Positions 1 through 6,430 of a stretch of 6,484 nucleotides of DNA are shown piece by piece. Below the pieces are notes generated by a model. It made no database searches. It saw only the letters and a list, made by a program, of their open reading frames with translations, and was not told the origin of the DNA. Location of the stretch: positions 1-6,484 of the forward strand of contig CAVFAY010000052.1 in assembly GCA_963620595.1 (NCBI GenBank). Direction: 5' to 3'. This stretch comes from Butyricicoccus_A sp963620595 (lineage in GTDB: Bacteria; Bacillota; Clostridia; Oscillospirales; Butyricicoccaceae). The translations under genes and the position numbers were made by a program. Numbering within the stretch: position 1 is the first letter of the stretch; each line of letters starts with the position of its first letter.

Positions 1-35
1 TACATGAAATACGGAAACATAAGGAGGAATTTCAT

Positions 36-848
36 ATGAAAACTGGTTTCAAGTTTGGCATTGCAGCAGTTGCGCTGGCAACCTGCGTAGCTGGCGGAAC
101 GCTGTGGGCAAACGCAGATTCCGAGGATGAAGCAATCAAGGAAGCGTTTATCGGCTCGCGGAATATCGCTCTGCAGATTGGATATTTTGAATCGGACAAC
201 GGCAAGACCGACCAATTGAGTGAAGAACAAATTCAGGGATATATTGATGATTTCAACGCAAAGATGGACAAATATTACTCTTCGGATAATGTTTGCAGGG
301 AAATGTATAAGGAAATCAATGAACAGTATCTTAGAAAAGATGCAAAGGACACCATTGCATATACAGTAGATGGAGGTGTTGTAGATTGTACCTACAGTAA
401 TATTAAAGTGAGTGCGGATGGAACATCTGCCACGATGGATGTTATATTGATAGGTTGGGAAAATTTAGTAGAAGAAAATGAAGAGGGCCAAATTGAAGTA
501 ACTGCACCAATAGAACAAGATTCTATGAATGTAACCATGGTGAAAGAAGACGGCCAGTGGAAATTGCAAGCAGTTAACGACATGACAGCATTTTTCGGCA
601 CGGACGCGATTTCTGATTTGCAGGAAGCGGAGCAGAAAGCCAGTGCAAAAGGACGATCTGCGGCGAGTGTCTATAGCGCAGAACAGCAGGAGCAGATGCA
701 GGCATTCGATGCATACGAACAGAAGACGCTCTTCACAGAATACGACAGCTTTTCTGAGGCGCTCCAAGCCGCGGAAAGCATTGATCCGAATGAGATCAAC
801 CCGTTCCCGCTGTGGAATGAGATGGGCGGTTATTCGTTAGAGGAATGA
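36..848 (+). CDS. Secreted protein of unknown function, possible NTF2-like core
   Basis: The ATG at 36 follows AAGGAGG at 21-27 with good spacing, and the 270-residue protein is complete. Residues 1-27 form a signal peptide: basic start (MKTGFKFG), hydrophobic core, and a likely signal peptidase I site after ANA (A27/D28). A Cys at residue 17 lies inside the hydrophobic core with Thr before it, so a lipoprotein is unlikely. The mature protein is acidic. Residues about 110-180 alternate in a beta-strand pattern and finish with a VTMVKEDGQWKLQAV strand, which resembles the last strand of NTF2-like/cystatin-like domains; this is pattern inference only. The tail (about 190-250) is rich in Gln, Glu and Ala and probably helical. 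Bases about 181-540 are near 37% GC against about 54% on either side. It ends at its own terminator, separate from the ECF sigma operon that follows. I do not recognise a family or a function. Confidence 0.85.
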   Translation: MKTGFKFGIAAVALATCVAGGTLWANADSEDEAIKEAFIGSRNIALQIGYFESDNGKTDQLSEEQIQGYIDDFNAKMDKYYSSDNVCREMYKEINEQYLRKDAKDTIAYTVDGGVVDCTYSNIKVSADGTSATMDVILIGWENLVEENEEGQIEVTAPIEQDSMNVTMVKEDGQWKLQAVNDMTAFFGTDAISDLQEAEQKASAKGRSAASVYSAEQQEQMQAFDAYEQKTLFTEYDSFSEALQAAESIDPNEINPFPLWNEMGGYSLEE

Positions 849-869
849 GAGGAACATAATCTGGGGATC

Positions 870-908
870 TATCTCCCGCTTCTCATATGAGGGCGGGAGA
901 TATTTTTT
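870..908 (+). terminator. Rho-independent terminator after the secreted-protein gene
   Basis: TATCTCCCGC at 870-879 pairs perfectly with GCGGGAGATA at 893-902. The loop itself contains the self-complementary CTCATATGAG (882-891), which can extend the hairpin. Six T residues follow at 903-908. The site lies 22 bases after the stop codon and separates the first gene from the sigma factor operon. Confidence 0.88.
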
Positions 909-918
909 GAAAAAAGTG

Positions 919-949
919 TTGCAAATACATGAGTTTCTTGTCTTAATAA
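919..949 (+). promoter_or_regulatory. Candidate promoter of the ECF sigma operon
   Basis: TTGCAA (919-924) is followed by TGTCTTAATAA (939-949). Two readings are possible. One is a sigma-A promoter with -35 TTGCAA and -10 TTAATA (943-948, 18-base spacer). The other is an ECF-type promoter with a TGCAA -35 element and a GTC-containing -10 element about 15 bases downstream, which would fit autoregulation by the sigma factor encoded next. The segment sits between the terminator and the gene, where a promoter is expected. Sequence alone does not decide between the two readings. Confidence 0.42.
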
Positions 950-981
950 TAAAGAGGGAAATAGAACGAAGGGAGAAACAT

Positions 982-1539
982 ATGGTTGCATGGATTTGTT
1001 CGGTCGTATCAGACCCGGACGATCAAGAATTTCTCATCGAACTGTATGAAGAATTTCATGCGTTGATGTTTTCTGTCGCCAGACGATATAACAATAACTG
1101 GATGAGCTGCGAGGATATTGTGCAGGAGAGTATTTTGCGTATCATGGACAAGTTGGATGTTCTGCGCAGCAAAAAACGCTGTGTGCAGGCGGGATATATT
1201 GCCATGGTCGTGCGAAATGTCGCCATCAATACCTTGAAGCATGAAGATATAGTCAAAGCTCACGCAAGAGAGGTTGCGGAGGAAGAGCCGACCGCGCCGA
1301 CGATGGATGAAATTTTGATTGCACGAGAAGATGCAGAGCTTCTGATGCAGGTATTACAGCAGATGCCGGAAGCAGAAGCCTTGCTCCTGCGCGGAAAATA
1401 TATGTTGGGATATTCGGATGAATATCTTGCCAAGCAGATTGGCTGTCAGCCCAAGAGCGTGCGCATGAAACTGACCCGTGCGCGGAGACATGCGCTCCAA
1501 GCGATGCAGCAGGCAAAAAAGGAAGGAGAGAAACAGTGA
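982..1539 (+). CDS. ECF-type RNA polymerase sigma factor (sigma-70 family)
   Basis: This 185-residue protein should direct RNA polymerase to a small regulon. It contains only regions 2 and 4, as in ECF sigma factors. Residues about 17-80 form region 2, with the core-binding stretch CEDIVQESILRIMDKL and then AGYIAMVVRNVAINTLKHE. Residues about 117-175 form region 4, with a helix-turn-helix around YSDEYLAKQIGCQPKSVRMKLTRARRHAL. Region 3 is absent. I chose the ATG at 982 because AAGGGAG lies just upstream (969-975). An in-frame TTG at 907 would add 25 residues but falls within the T-run of the preceding terminator and has no useful binding site. The stop overlaps the start of the anti-sigma gene by one base, so the two are probably translationally coupled. 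The subgroup and target promoters are unknown. Confidence 0.88.
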   Translation: MVAWICSVVSDPDDQEFLIELYEEFHALMFSVARRYNNNWMSCEDIVQESILRIMDKLDVLRSKKRCVQAGYIAMVVRNVAINTLKHEDIVKAHAREVAEEEPTAPTMDEILIAREDAELLMQVLQQMPEAEALLLRGKYMLGYSDEYLAKQIGCQPKSVRMKLTRARRHALQAMQQAKKEGEKQ

Positions 1540-2288
1540 TGACCAAACACGAGCAATTACAGGGACAGTTGGAAGATACGGTTTTTGCCCTGCTGATGAA
1601 CGAGGTCATGCAGCGCGAGAGTGCGCAAATCTGGACGGACTATCAAGCAGAAAAAGAGGCGGGGACTTGTTTGTCTGTTCCGGAAGACACCGACCGGCGC
1701 ATGAAAGCGTTTATTCGCAGGCAGTTCCAAAAGAAACGACATCGACACGCGCGAAAGACGATCCTGCATATGATGCGGATTTCTGCGGCAGTGTTCTGTG
1801 TGATGGTTGTTGTGTCTGCGACAGCGTTTGCGTCCTCTCCGACCTTTCGAGATAATGTGCTGCATTTGGTGACACAAAACACGGAAACAGGAACCGATTA
1901 TTCCTTTTCAGATGGATACAACCAGACGATACCGTCTGAGTACACAGATACCATTGTGCAGAGCTTTTCTGTGAATTGGCTGCCGGATGGTCTGTCGTTT
2001 CAAAAAGAAGAGCGCACGCAGAGTACGATTGTAGATACCTTTGCCGCGTCTGATGGACGGTATTTGACGATTCGCAAAGTGACGGGAGCTGCCACGACGG
2101 TTTCTGTCGATACAGACGGCGCACAAGTTTCTCAGACCACGATTCACGGAAATACGGCACAGGTGGCGGAAAAAGAGGATATGGCCACGGTGACTTGGAG
2201 CGATACACAGCAGGTGTCGGTCTATTGCGTGACAGCGAAGGGCATCGACACAAAAGATGTGCTGAAAACAGCCAAACAGATTCAGTGA
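1539..2288 (+). CDS. Putative membrane anti-sigma factor with C-terminal DUF4367-like domain
   Basis: The 249-residue protein has a cytoplasmic N-terminal part (1-78) ending in the very basic RRQFQKKRHRHARK, one membrane segment at about 79-98 (MRISAAVFCVMVVVSATAFA), and an external domain (about 99-249). The external domain has the features of DUF4367: an LPDGL turn near 148-152, then strands ending in HGNTAQVAEKED-TVTW and a final amphipathic helix (DVLKTAKQIQ). This topology and its position directly after a sigma gene argue that it sequesters the ECF sigma factor at the membrane and responds to an external signal. There is no obvious zinc-binding HxxxCxxC motif, so it is not a ZAS-type anti-sigma factor. 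The ATG at 1539 overlaps the sigma stop (TGATG) and follows AAGGAGAG at 1523-1530. A GTG at 1536 would add only one residue. The anti-sigma role is inferred from architecture and context. Confidence 0.78.
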   Translation: MTKHEQLQGQLEDTVFALLMNEVMQRESAQIWTDYQAEKEAGTCLSVPEDTDRRMKAFIRRQFQKKRHRHARKTILHMMRISAAVFCVMVVVSATAFASSPTFRDNVLHLVTQNTETGTDYSFSDGYNQTIPSEYTDTIVQSFSVNWLPDGLSFQKEERTQSTIVDTFAASDGRYLTIRKVTGAATTVSVDTDGAQVSQTTIHGNTAQVAEKEDMATVTWSDTQQVSVYCVTAKGIDTKDVLKTAKQIQ

Positions 2289-2297
2289 GGAGATAGC

Positions 2298-2795
2298 ATG
2301 AAACAAAAAATCAAACGAAGTGTGGCATTTCTTCTCGCCTTGGGAACGCTGAGCAGCACCGCATGGGCGAGTGACAAGACGAGCCGATGGGAAGAATTTT
2401 GCGATGCCATGCAGGCGGAGGTTGATAAGGACGCGATAAAACAGGCACCGCCGCCGGATGTAACACCGTTTCAAGAAGCCCAGCCAATTGTACCGAGCAT
2501 GACACAGGTGTTTTGCACGATTCGCGTGATGGGGTTACAAATTTATTGCGGCGCGATGGTGGGCTTGCAGCCGGAATACATGAGTGTGATAAAGCTCCAA
2601 TTGCAAAAAAGCAAAGATGGCAGCACGTGGGAAACACAAGAATCTTGGACAATACCGGATCATGTTGCTTCTCAAATTGCGGACGTGCCTGCGTATCAGT
2701 ATCAGTATCGCGTGCGTGTCGTTGTGGATATTTATACGACAGAAGGCAAGCGAATCAAACAAATAGAAAAATTTTCTTCTCGCGTGTGGGGATAA
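2298..2795 (+). CDS. Small secreted protein, third gene of the ECF sigma operon
   Basis: The 165-residue protein has a signal peptide with cleavage expected after A24 (AWA/SDK). A short helical stretch follows (about 28-48), then a Pro-rich linker (APPPDVTPFQEAQPIVP, about 50-66) and a beta-rich domain (about 68-165). That domain contains LQLQKSKDGSTWETQESWTI followed by YQYQYRVRVVVDIYTTEG. This 'cable of strands with a W-turn and a YRV strand' recalls small secreted Clostridia proteins such as DUF6147-type sequences, but the resemblance is from memory and weak. Three Cys residues (C35, C73, C84) remain after export. The start ATG at 2298 follows GAGGAGA, which overlaps the anti-sigma stop codon; the genes are 9 bases apart, so this belongs to the same operon. 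It could be an output or a signal partner of the anti-sigma external domain. No function is assigned. Confidence 0.82.
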   Translation: MKQKIKRSVAFLLALGTLSSTAWASDKTSRWEEFCDAMQAEVDKDAIKQAPPPDVTPFQEAQPIVPSMTQVFCTIRVMGLQIYCGAMVGLQPEYMSVIKLQLQKSKDGSTWETQESWTIPDHVASQIADVPAYQYQYRVRVVVDIYTTEGKRIKQIEKFSSRVWG

Positions 2796-2907
2796 AATAA
2801 AACAGTGCTGCAAACAACAGAAAAATAATTTTCTCAGCGGACAGAGAACGCCGATTTCCGCGCCGGACACCTGATATACTAACGGATACACGGAGGTGGC
2901 TGAGAGG
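2796..2907 (+). other. Intergenic region before spoIIGA, no clear terminator
   Basis: This 112-base gap separates the ECF operon from spoIIGA. The only inverted repeat near its start is AGAAAA/TTTTCT (2819-2824 with 2829-2834), made almost wholly of A-T pairs with no T-run after it, so it is a poor terminator. CGGACA occurs twice (2838-2843 and 2864-2869) as a direct repeat. I see no exact match to a Spo0A box (TGNCGAA or its complement). Confidence 0.5.
2872..2880 (+). promoter_or_regulatory. Candidate extended -10 element for spoIIGA-sigE
   Basis: TGATATACT is a TGN-TATACT extended -10 match, 27 bases upstream of the spoIIGA ATG. No good -35 element lies at 17 bases (CGATTT at 2852-2857) or at 22 bases (GAACGC at 2847-2852). 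The 22-base case was checked because the Bacillus subtilis spoIIG promoter is known for an unusually long spacer and for Spo0A activation. A weak -35 would fit an activator-dependent promoter, but the activator site is not visible. Confidence 0.4.
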
Positions 2908-3753
2908 ATGCGCGTGGTGTATCTGGATGTGCTGTTCGTGCTGAATTTTGCGATGGATTATTGCATTCTGCGCTGTGCATCCGCACTGGGTGGCAGACCG
3001 ACTGCGGTTTGGAGGCTGAGCCTTGCGGCGGGCTTTGGCGCGTTGTATGCCGGCGGATGCGTCATGATTCCGGTTTTATCCGCCTTGCCCGTGCGGATAG
3101 CGTCCAGCATTGTTATGACAGCAACGGCGTTTTCCGTTCACAACGTGCGCTTGCTGGTGCGGCAGACCTTGCTTGTTTTGCTTGTCACGTTTGTATTTGG
3201 CGGCGCGGTAACGGCACTGGAACAGCTGAGCGGCGCATCGCTTGTGCAGGATGGCGTGATTGTTGCACAGATATCGCGGCGGGTGCTGTTTGCTTCGGCA
3301 CTGCTGGCATATGGTCTCAGCTGTCTTGTTTTTCGCAATCAGGCAAAGGACACGCGGCCGCGCGGTGAATCGGTCTGCATTTGCTGTGGAGAACAGCGGT
3401 CACAGGTGTTTTTGCTGGTGGACAGCGGAAATACCTTGCGGGACCCGATGACGGGGAAACCTGTGCTGCTGCTGACACGGGACGCTGCAATTCGGATTTT
3501 GCCGGAGCAGCAGCGGTTTGTGCCGCGAGAACTCAAACAGGACAATGCTGCCGAGCTGGTGCAGCAGACACAGCAAAATGGCGTGACGGGATGGCGATTG
3601 CTTGCGTTTCATAGCGTAGGCGGCGGGGGATTGCTGCCGTGTTTTCGTCCTCGCGCTGTTGTACGGGCGGATGGCTGCGCATATGACTGCCTGGTGGCTG
3701 TTTCCGTGGCGGATATTTGCTCCGGAGAATTTGACGGACTTATTGAACCGTGA
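2908..3753 (+). CDS. spoIIGA: SpoIIGA, pro-sigma-E processing aspartic protease
   Basis: SpoIIGA is the septal membrane protease that cleaves the N-terminal pro-sequence from sigma-E after asymmetric division. The 281-residue protein has the family layout: five membrane segments in the first half (roughly 3-24, 34-53, 55-75, 83-105 and 125-142) and a cytoplasmic protease domain from about 143. The domain holds LLVDSGNTLRDPMTGKPV with catalytic Asp172 in the DSGN motif, and the C-terminal VGGGGLLPCFRP and FDGLIEP motifs typical of the family. The ATG at 2908 was chosen because GGAGGTG (2892-2898) sits 9 bases upstream. A GTG at 2896 lies inside that binding site and would add four residues. 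sigE starts 12 bases after the stop, giving a two-gene operon of protease and substrate. A Cys cluster (CICC, residues 157-160) just before the catalytic region is unusual but not obviously functional. Confidence 0.93.
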   Translation: MRVVYLDVLFVLNFAMDYCILRCASALGGRPTAVWRLSLAAGFGALYAGGCVMIPVLSALPVRIASSIVMTATAFSVHNVRLLVRQTLLVLLVTFVFGGAVTALEQLSGASLVQDGVIVAQISRRVLFASALLAYGLSCLVFRNQAKDTRPRGESVCICCGEQRSQVFLLVDSGNTLRDPMTGKPVLLLTRDAAIRILPEQQRFVPRELKQDNAAELVQQTQQNGVTGWRLLAFHSVGGGGLLPCFRPRAVVRADGCAYDCLVAVSVADICSGEFDGLIEP

Positions 3754-3765
3754 AAGGAGAAGAGT

Positions 3766-4476
3766 ATGCGAATTTGGGAAAAGCTGCGGGAGATTTTGTG
3801 CCGCATGGGATTATTTCCATCGGAAAAAGGGATTTTTTACATTGGAAGCCCGATCGTTTTGCCGCCGCCGCTCACGGCAAAAGAAGAATCGGCAGCAGTG
3901 AAAGGCTTTCAGCAGGGAGATCGTGCTTGCCGAGATCAGCTCATTGAACACAATTTGCGGCTTGTCGTGTATATTGCGCGGAAATTTGAAAATACCGGCA
4001 TTCATATGGAAGATTTGGTCTCGATTGGAACCATTGGACTGATTAAAGCCATTGAAACGTACAATTTGGAGAAGAAAACCAAGTTGGCAACTTATGCTTC
4101 GCGCTGTATTGAAAATGAAATTTTGATGCATTTGCGCAAAGTTTCCGGTCAGAAAACCGAAGTGTCTTTTGATGAACCGCTGAGTACAGATTGGGATGGC
4201 AATGAGCTGCTGCTGTCGGATATTTTGGGCACAGAACCCGATTGTGTCATTCGACCGGTGGAAGATGATGTTGACCGCCAGCTGCTGCATCGGGCACTCG
4301 ATCGCCTGCCGGAACGCGAGAAAACCATCATCTGTATGCGGTTTGGCCTGACGGACGGAGAAGAGCACACACAAAAGGAAGTGGCTGACTTGCTTGGCAT
4401 TTCGCAGTCGTATATTTCTCGGCTAGAAAAACGGATTATGAAACGAATGAAAAAAGATATGATGAGATGGGTATGA
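3766..4476 (+). CDS. sigE: RNA polymerase sporulation sigma factor sigma-E (pro-form)
   Basis: Sigma-E drives early mother-cell gene expression during sporulation and is made as an inactive precursor. The 236-residue protein has a short amphipathic pro-sequence (MRIWEKLREILCRMGLFPSEKGIF), then YIGSP and LPPPLT as at the start of mature sigma-E. By comparison with the Bacillus VYYIGG site, cleavage should fall between F24 and Y25. Region 2 spans about 58-125 and includes NLRLVVYIARKFENTGIHMEDL and KLATYASRCIENEIL. The segment SFDEPLSTDWDGNELLLSDILGT is a sigma-E hallmark. Region 4 (about 170-233) ends in the helix-turn-helix TQKEVADLLGISQSYISRLEKR. AAAGGAGA at 3753-3760 precedes the ATG. The gene is cotranscribed with spoIIGA and is followed at once by a terminator. 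No sigG gene follows it here. Confidence 0.96.
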   Translation: MRIWEKLREILCRMGLFPSEKGIFYIGSPIVLPPPLTAKEESAAVKGFQQGDRACRDQLIEHNLRLVVYIARKFENTGIHMEDLVSIGTIGLIKAIETYNLEKKTKLATYASRCIENEILMHLRKVSGQKTEVSFDEPLSTDWDGNELLLSDILGTEPDCVIRPVEDDVDRQLLHRALDRLPEREKTIICMRFGLTDGEEHTQKEVADLLGISQSYISRLEKRIMKRMKKDMMRWV

Positions 4477-4477
4477 C

Positions 4478-4515
4478 AAAAACGCCCGCCTGAATGCGTT
4501 TCAGGTGGGCGTTTT
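4478..4515. terminator. Bidirectional terminator between sigE and pepF
   Basis: AAAACGCCC (4479-4487) pairs with GGGCGTTTT (4507-4515). The stem continues through GCCTGAA/TTCAGGT with one G-T wobble to a five-base loop (4495-4499). T-rich tails occur on both strands (TTTT on plus, TTTTT on minus), and the genes on either side converge on it, so it should stop transcription from both sigE and pepF. Confidence 0.9.
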
Positions 4516-4532
4516 GCGTGAATAAGAAATAT

Positions 4533-6332
4533 TTACTCTTCCATCAGCTGTTCCATTTCTGTGATTAACTCATCAAACAGCTGGAGTGCTTCATGAATCG
4601 GTGTGGTCGATGCCATATCGACACCGGCACCGCGTAGCAGAGAAATTGGGTCGGTCGAGCAGCCTCCGGACAAGAACTGGATATAGTCCTTGACTGCCGG
4701 TGCGCCTTCCTTGAGAATGCGGCGAGACAGAGCAATGGCAGCAGAGTAGCCGGTTGCATACTGATAGACATAATAGTCGTAATAGAAATGCGGGATGCGT
4801 GCCCACTCCAAATCAATTTCCTTGTCGATGACAATGCCGTCGCCGAAATACTGATGGTTCAACTCGTGATACAGCGCGTTGAGAGATTCTGCCGTCAGGC
4901 TCTCGCCGCGCTCATTGCGGCGGTTGATCTCCAACTCAAATTCTGCGAACATGGTCTGACGATACAGTGTTGTGCGGAACTGTTCGAGGAAATAGTTGAT
5001 GAGATATGCACGGCGCTTTTTGTCCTTGGTCGTCTTGAGCAGATACTGCATGAGCAATGCTTCGTTGCAGGTCGAGGCAACTTCGGCAACAAAGATGCTG
5101 TAATTGGAATAAGCAACCGGCTGATGCTTATTGGACAAATACGAATGAATTGCATGACCCATTTCGTGTGCCAGCGTAAACATGCTGTCCAGCGTGCCCG
5201 AATAATTCAGCAGAACATATGGATGCTTGCGCAGACCGGCAGAATATGCGCCGGAGCACTTGCCGACGTTCTCATAGACATCAATCCAGCGATTGTCAAA
5301 GCCTTCCTTGAGAATGGCACGATAGTCGTCACCCATACAAGCGAGGGCGTCATATACGGTCTGCTTGGCTTCTTCATAAGGAATATCGACATCCACATCG
5401 CTGACAATCGGCGTGTACAGATCATACATGTGCAACTCATCGACACCGAGCAGCTTACGGCGCAGATCGACATAGCGATACATCGGAGCCATATTTTCGT
5501 GCACCGCAGAGATTAAATTGGTGTATACTTCGGTCGGCACGTAATTGCCATCCAGCGATGCCTGTAACGTCGAATCATATTTGCGGGCATCTGCATAGAA
5601 TTTCAATTGCTTGACCTGCGCCGAGAGCAGAGCCGCGGCAGTGTTGCGGAACTGACCGTATACGCTGTACAGAGATTCAAACGCAGACTTGCGCAAAACG
5701 CGGTCAGAACTGTGCATGAGCGGAATATAGGTGCCGTGTGTGACCGGATGAGACTTGCCGTCTTTGTCGGTTGCTGCTGGGAATTTCAAGTCAGCATCGG
5801 CAAAAACAGAATAGACACTGTCCGGCGCCTGCGACATTTCACCGGCGGAAGCGAGCAGCTTTTCCTCTGCATCGGACAGGATATGCGCGCGCTTGTTGCG
5901 GATACGGGTCAGAGCCAGACGATAGGTTTCCAGTGCCGGTTCGTCTTTGTAGAACTGTTCCAGCGTGTCATCCGGAATGGCCAAAAGCTCCGGTGTTTCA
6001 AAGGAGCTTGCTGCATCGACAGCAACCATCGCACTCATTGCCTGTGAGGTCATGCCCTGATACAGAGAATTGGCGGTGTCTTCATCACTTCTGCGCTGGG
6101 CGTATCCATACAGGGCGTCAAATAACACGCTGATCGAATCACCGAGCTGCAAAAACTCCAGCAATTTTTGTGCGCTGTCACCCAAATGGCCTTTGTAGGC
6201 AGCAAGCTGTTCCGGCAGAGCACGGGCTTTTTCCAAGTCAGCCTTCCACAAATCGTTGTTTGCATAGACATCTTCCAGTGCCCAGGTATATTTCGGGTCC
6301 GCTTCACTGCGGACAGGAATTTTCTTTTCCAT
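4533..6332 (-). CDS. pepF: Oligoendopeptidase F (M3B family zinc metallopeptidase)
   Basis: PepF is a cytoplasmic zinc peptidase that cuts medium-length oligopeptides, usually as part of peptide turnover. The 599-residue protein has the full family length. Zinc-site residues are visible: HEMGH with H389, E390 and H393, then E417 (in FVAEVAST) 24 residues after the second His, as in M3 peptidases. The N-terminal helical part opens with YTWALEDVYANNDLW, the usual 'WdL..ly.....w' start. The C-terminal part has the conserved HFYYDYYVYQYATGYSAAIAL and GGCSTDPISLLRGAGVDM segments. I chose the ATG at 6332 because AGGAGG (minus strand, 6343-6348) lies 10 bases upstream. An in-frame TTG at 6371 would add 13 unrelated residues and overlap the promoter. 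There is no signal peptide. It is transcribed alone, convergent with sigE. Nothing links it to sporulation beyond position. Confidence 0.95.
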   Translation of the reverse strand: MEKKIPVRSEADPKYTWALEDVYANNDLWKADLEKARALPEQLAAYKGHLGDSAQKLLEFLQLGDSISVLFDALYGYAQRRSDEDTANSLYQGMTSQAMSAMVAVDAASSFETPELLAIPDDTLEQFYKDEPALETYRLALTRIRNKRAHILSDAEEKLLASAGEMSQAPDSVYSVFADADLKFPAATDKDGKSHPVTHGTYIPLMHSSDRVLRKSAFESLYSVYGQFRNTAAALLSAQVKQLKFYADARKYDSTLQASLDGNYVPTEVYTNLISAVHENMAPMYRYVDLRRKLLGVDELHMYDLYTPIVSDVDVDIPYEEAKQTVYDALACMGDDYRAILKEGFDNRWIDVYENVGKCSGAYSAGLRKHPYVLLNYSGTLDSMFTLAHEMGHAIHSYLSNKHQPVAYSNYSIFVAEVASTCNEALLMQYLLKTTKDKKRRAYLINYFLEQFRTTLYRQTMFAEFELEINRRNERGESLTAESLNALYHELNHQYFGDGIVIDKEIDLEWARIPHFYYDYYVYQYATGYSAAIALSRRILKEGAPAVKDYIQFLSGGCSTDPISLLRGAGVDMASTTPIHEALQLFDELITEMEQLMEE

Positions 6333-6342
6333 GGTGTTGAAA

Positions 6343-6348
6343 CCTCCT
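6343..6348 (-). promoter_or_regulatory. Ribosome binding site fixing the pepF start
   Basis: Read on the minus strand this is AGGAGG, within ACAGGAGGTT, ten bases before the ATG at 6332. It decides between that ATG and the upstream TTG at 6371. Confidence 0.8.
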
Positions 6349-6375
6349 GTGAAAAATTTACTGTCAAACAACTTT

Positions 6376-6404
6376 AGTATAGCATGGTTGCGGAAATTTT
6401 AACA
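6376..6404 (-). promoter_or_regulatory. Candidate pepF promoter, extended -10
   Basis: On the minus strand TGCTATACT (6384 down to 6376) matches an extended -10 element. The hexamer at 17-base spacing is TGTTAA (6404 to 6399), a weak -35, which the TG extension could offset. The start codon lies about 44 bases downstream. A TTGACA at 6362-6367 on the same strand has no -10 after it and is probably not used. Confidence 0.55.
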
Positions 6405-6430
6405 GAAAAATATGAGATAATCCGTTAGTA

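Noticed and set aside
46..86. Lipoprotein signal in the first gene (ALATC with Cys17)
   Set aside because: Thr at the position before Cys does not fit the usual lipobox, and a good signal peptidase I site (ANA) follows at residues 25-27.
907..981. N-terminal extension of the sigma factor from a TTG at 907
   Set aside because: The TTG lies in the T-run of the preceding terminator and the extension covers the probable promoter. The ATG at 982 has a proper ribosome binding site and gives a normal ECF length.
1711..2474. Minus-strand open frames of 180 and 188 codons opposite the anti-sigma and secreted-protein genes
   Set aside because: They overlap each other and the well-supported plus-strand operon. 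The translations are rich in Arg, Ser, Cys and His, typical of antisense frames, with no family resemblance.
2819..2834. AGAAAA/TTTTCT inverted repeat as a terminator
   Set aside because: The six-base stem has only one G-C pair and there is no T-run after it, so it should not terminate efficiently.
2891..2912. GGAGGTGGCTGAGAGG resembles the 5' part of a tRNA-Ser
   Set aside because: No anticodon arm, T-arm or matching acceptor strand follows. The stretch is the ribosome binding site and start of spoIIGA.
4788..5516. A 242-codon open frame on the plus strand opposite pepF
   Set aside because: It lies wholly antisense to a well-conserved pepF, has no convincing ribosome binding site, and its translation shows no recognisable domain. 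It is a by-product of pepF codon use.
6362..6367. Minus-strand TTGACA as a pepF -35 element
   Set aside because: The expected -10 would fall on the ribosome binding site, where there is no TATAAT-like sequence. The upstream TGCTATACT is a better promoter candidate.
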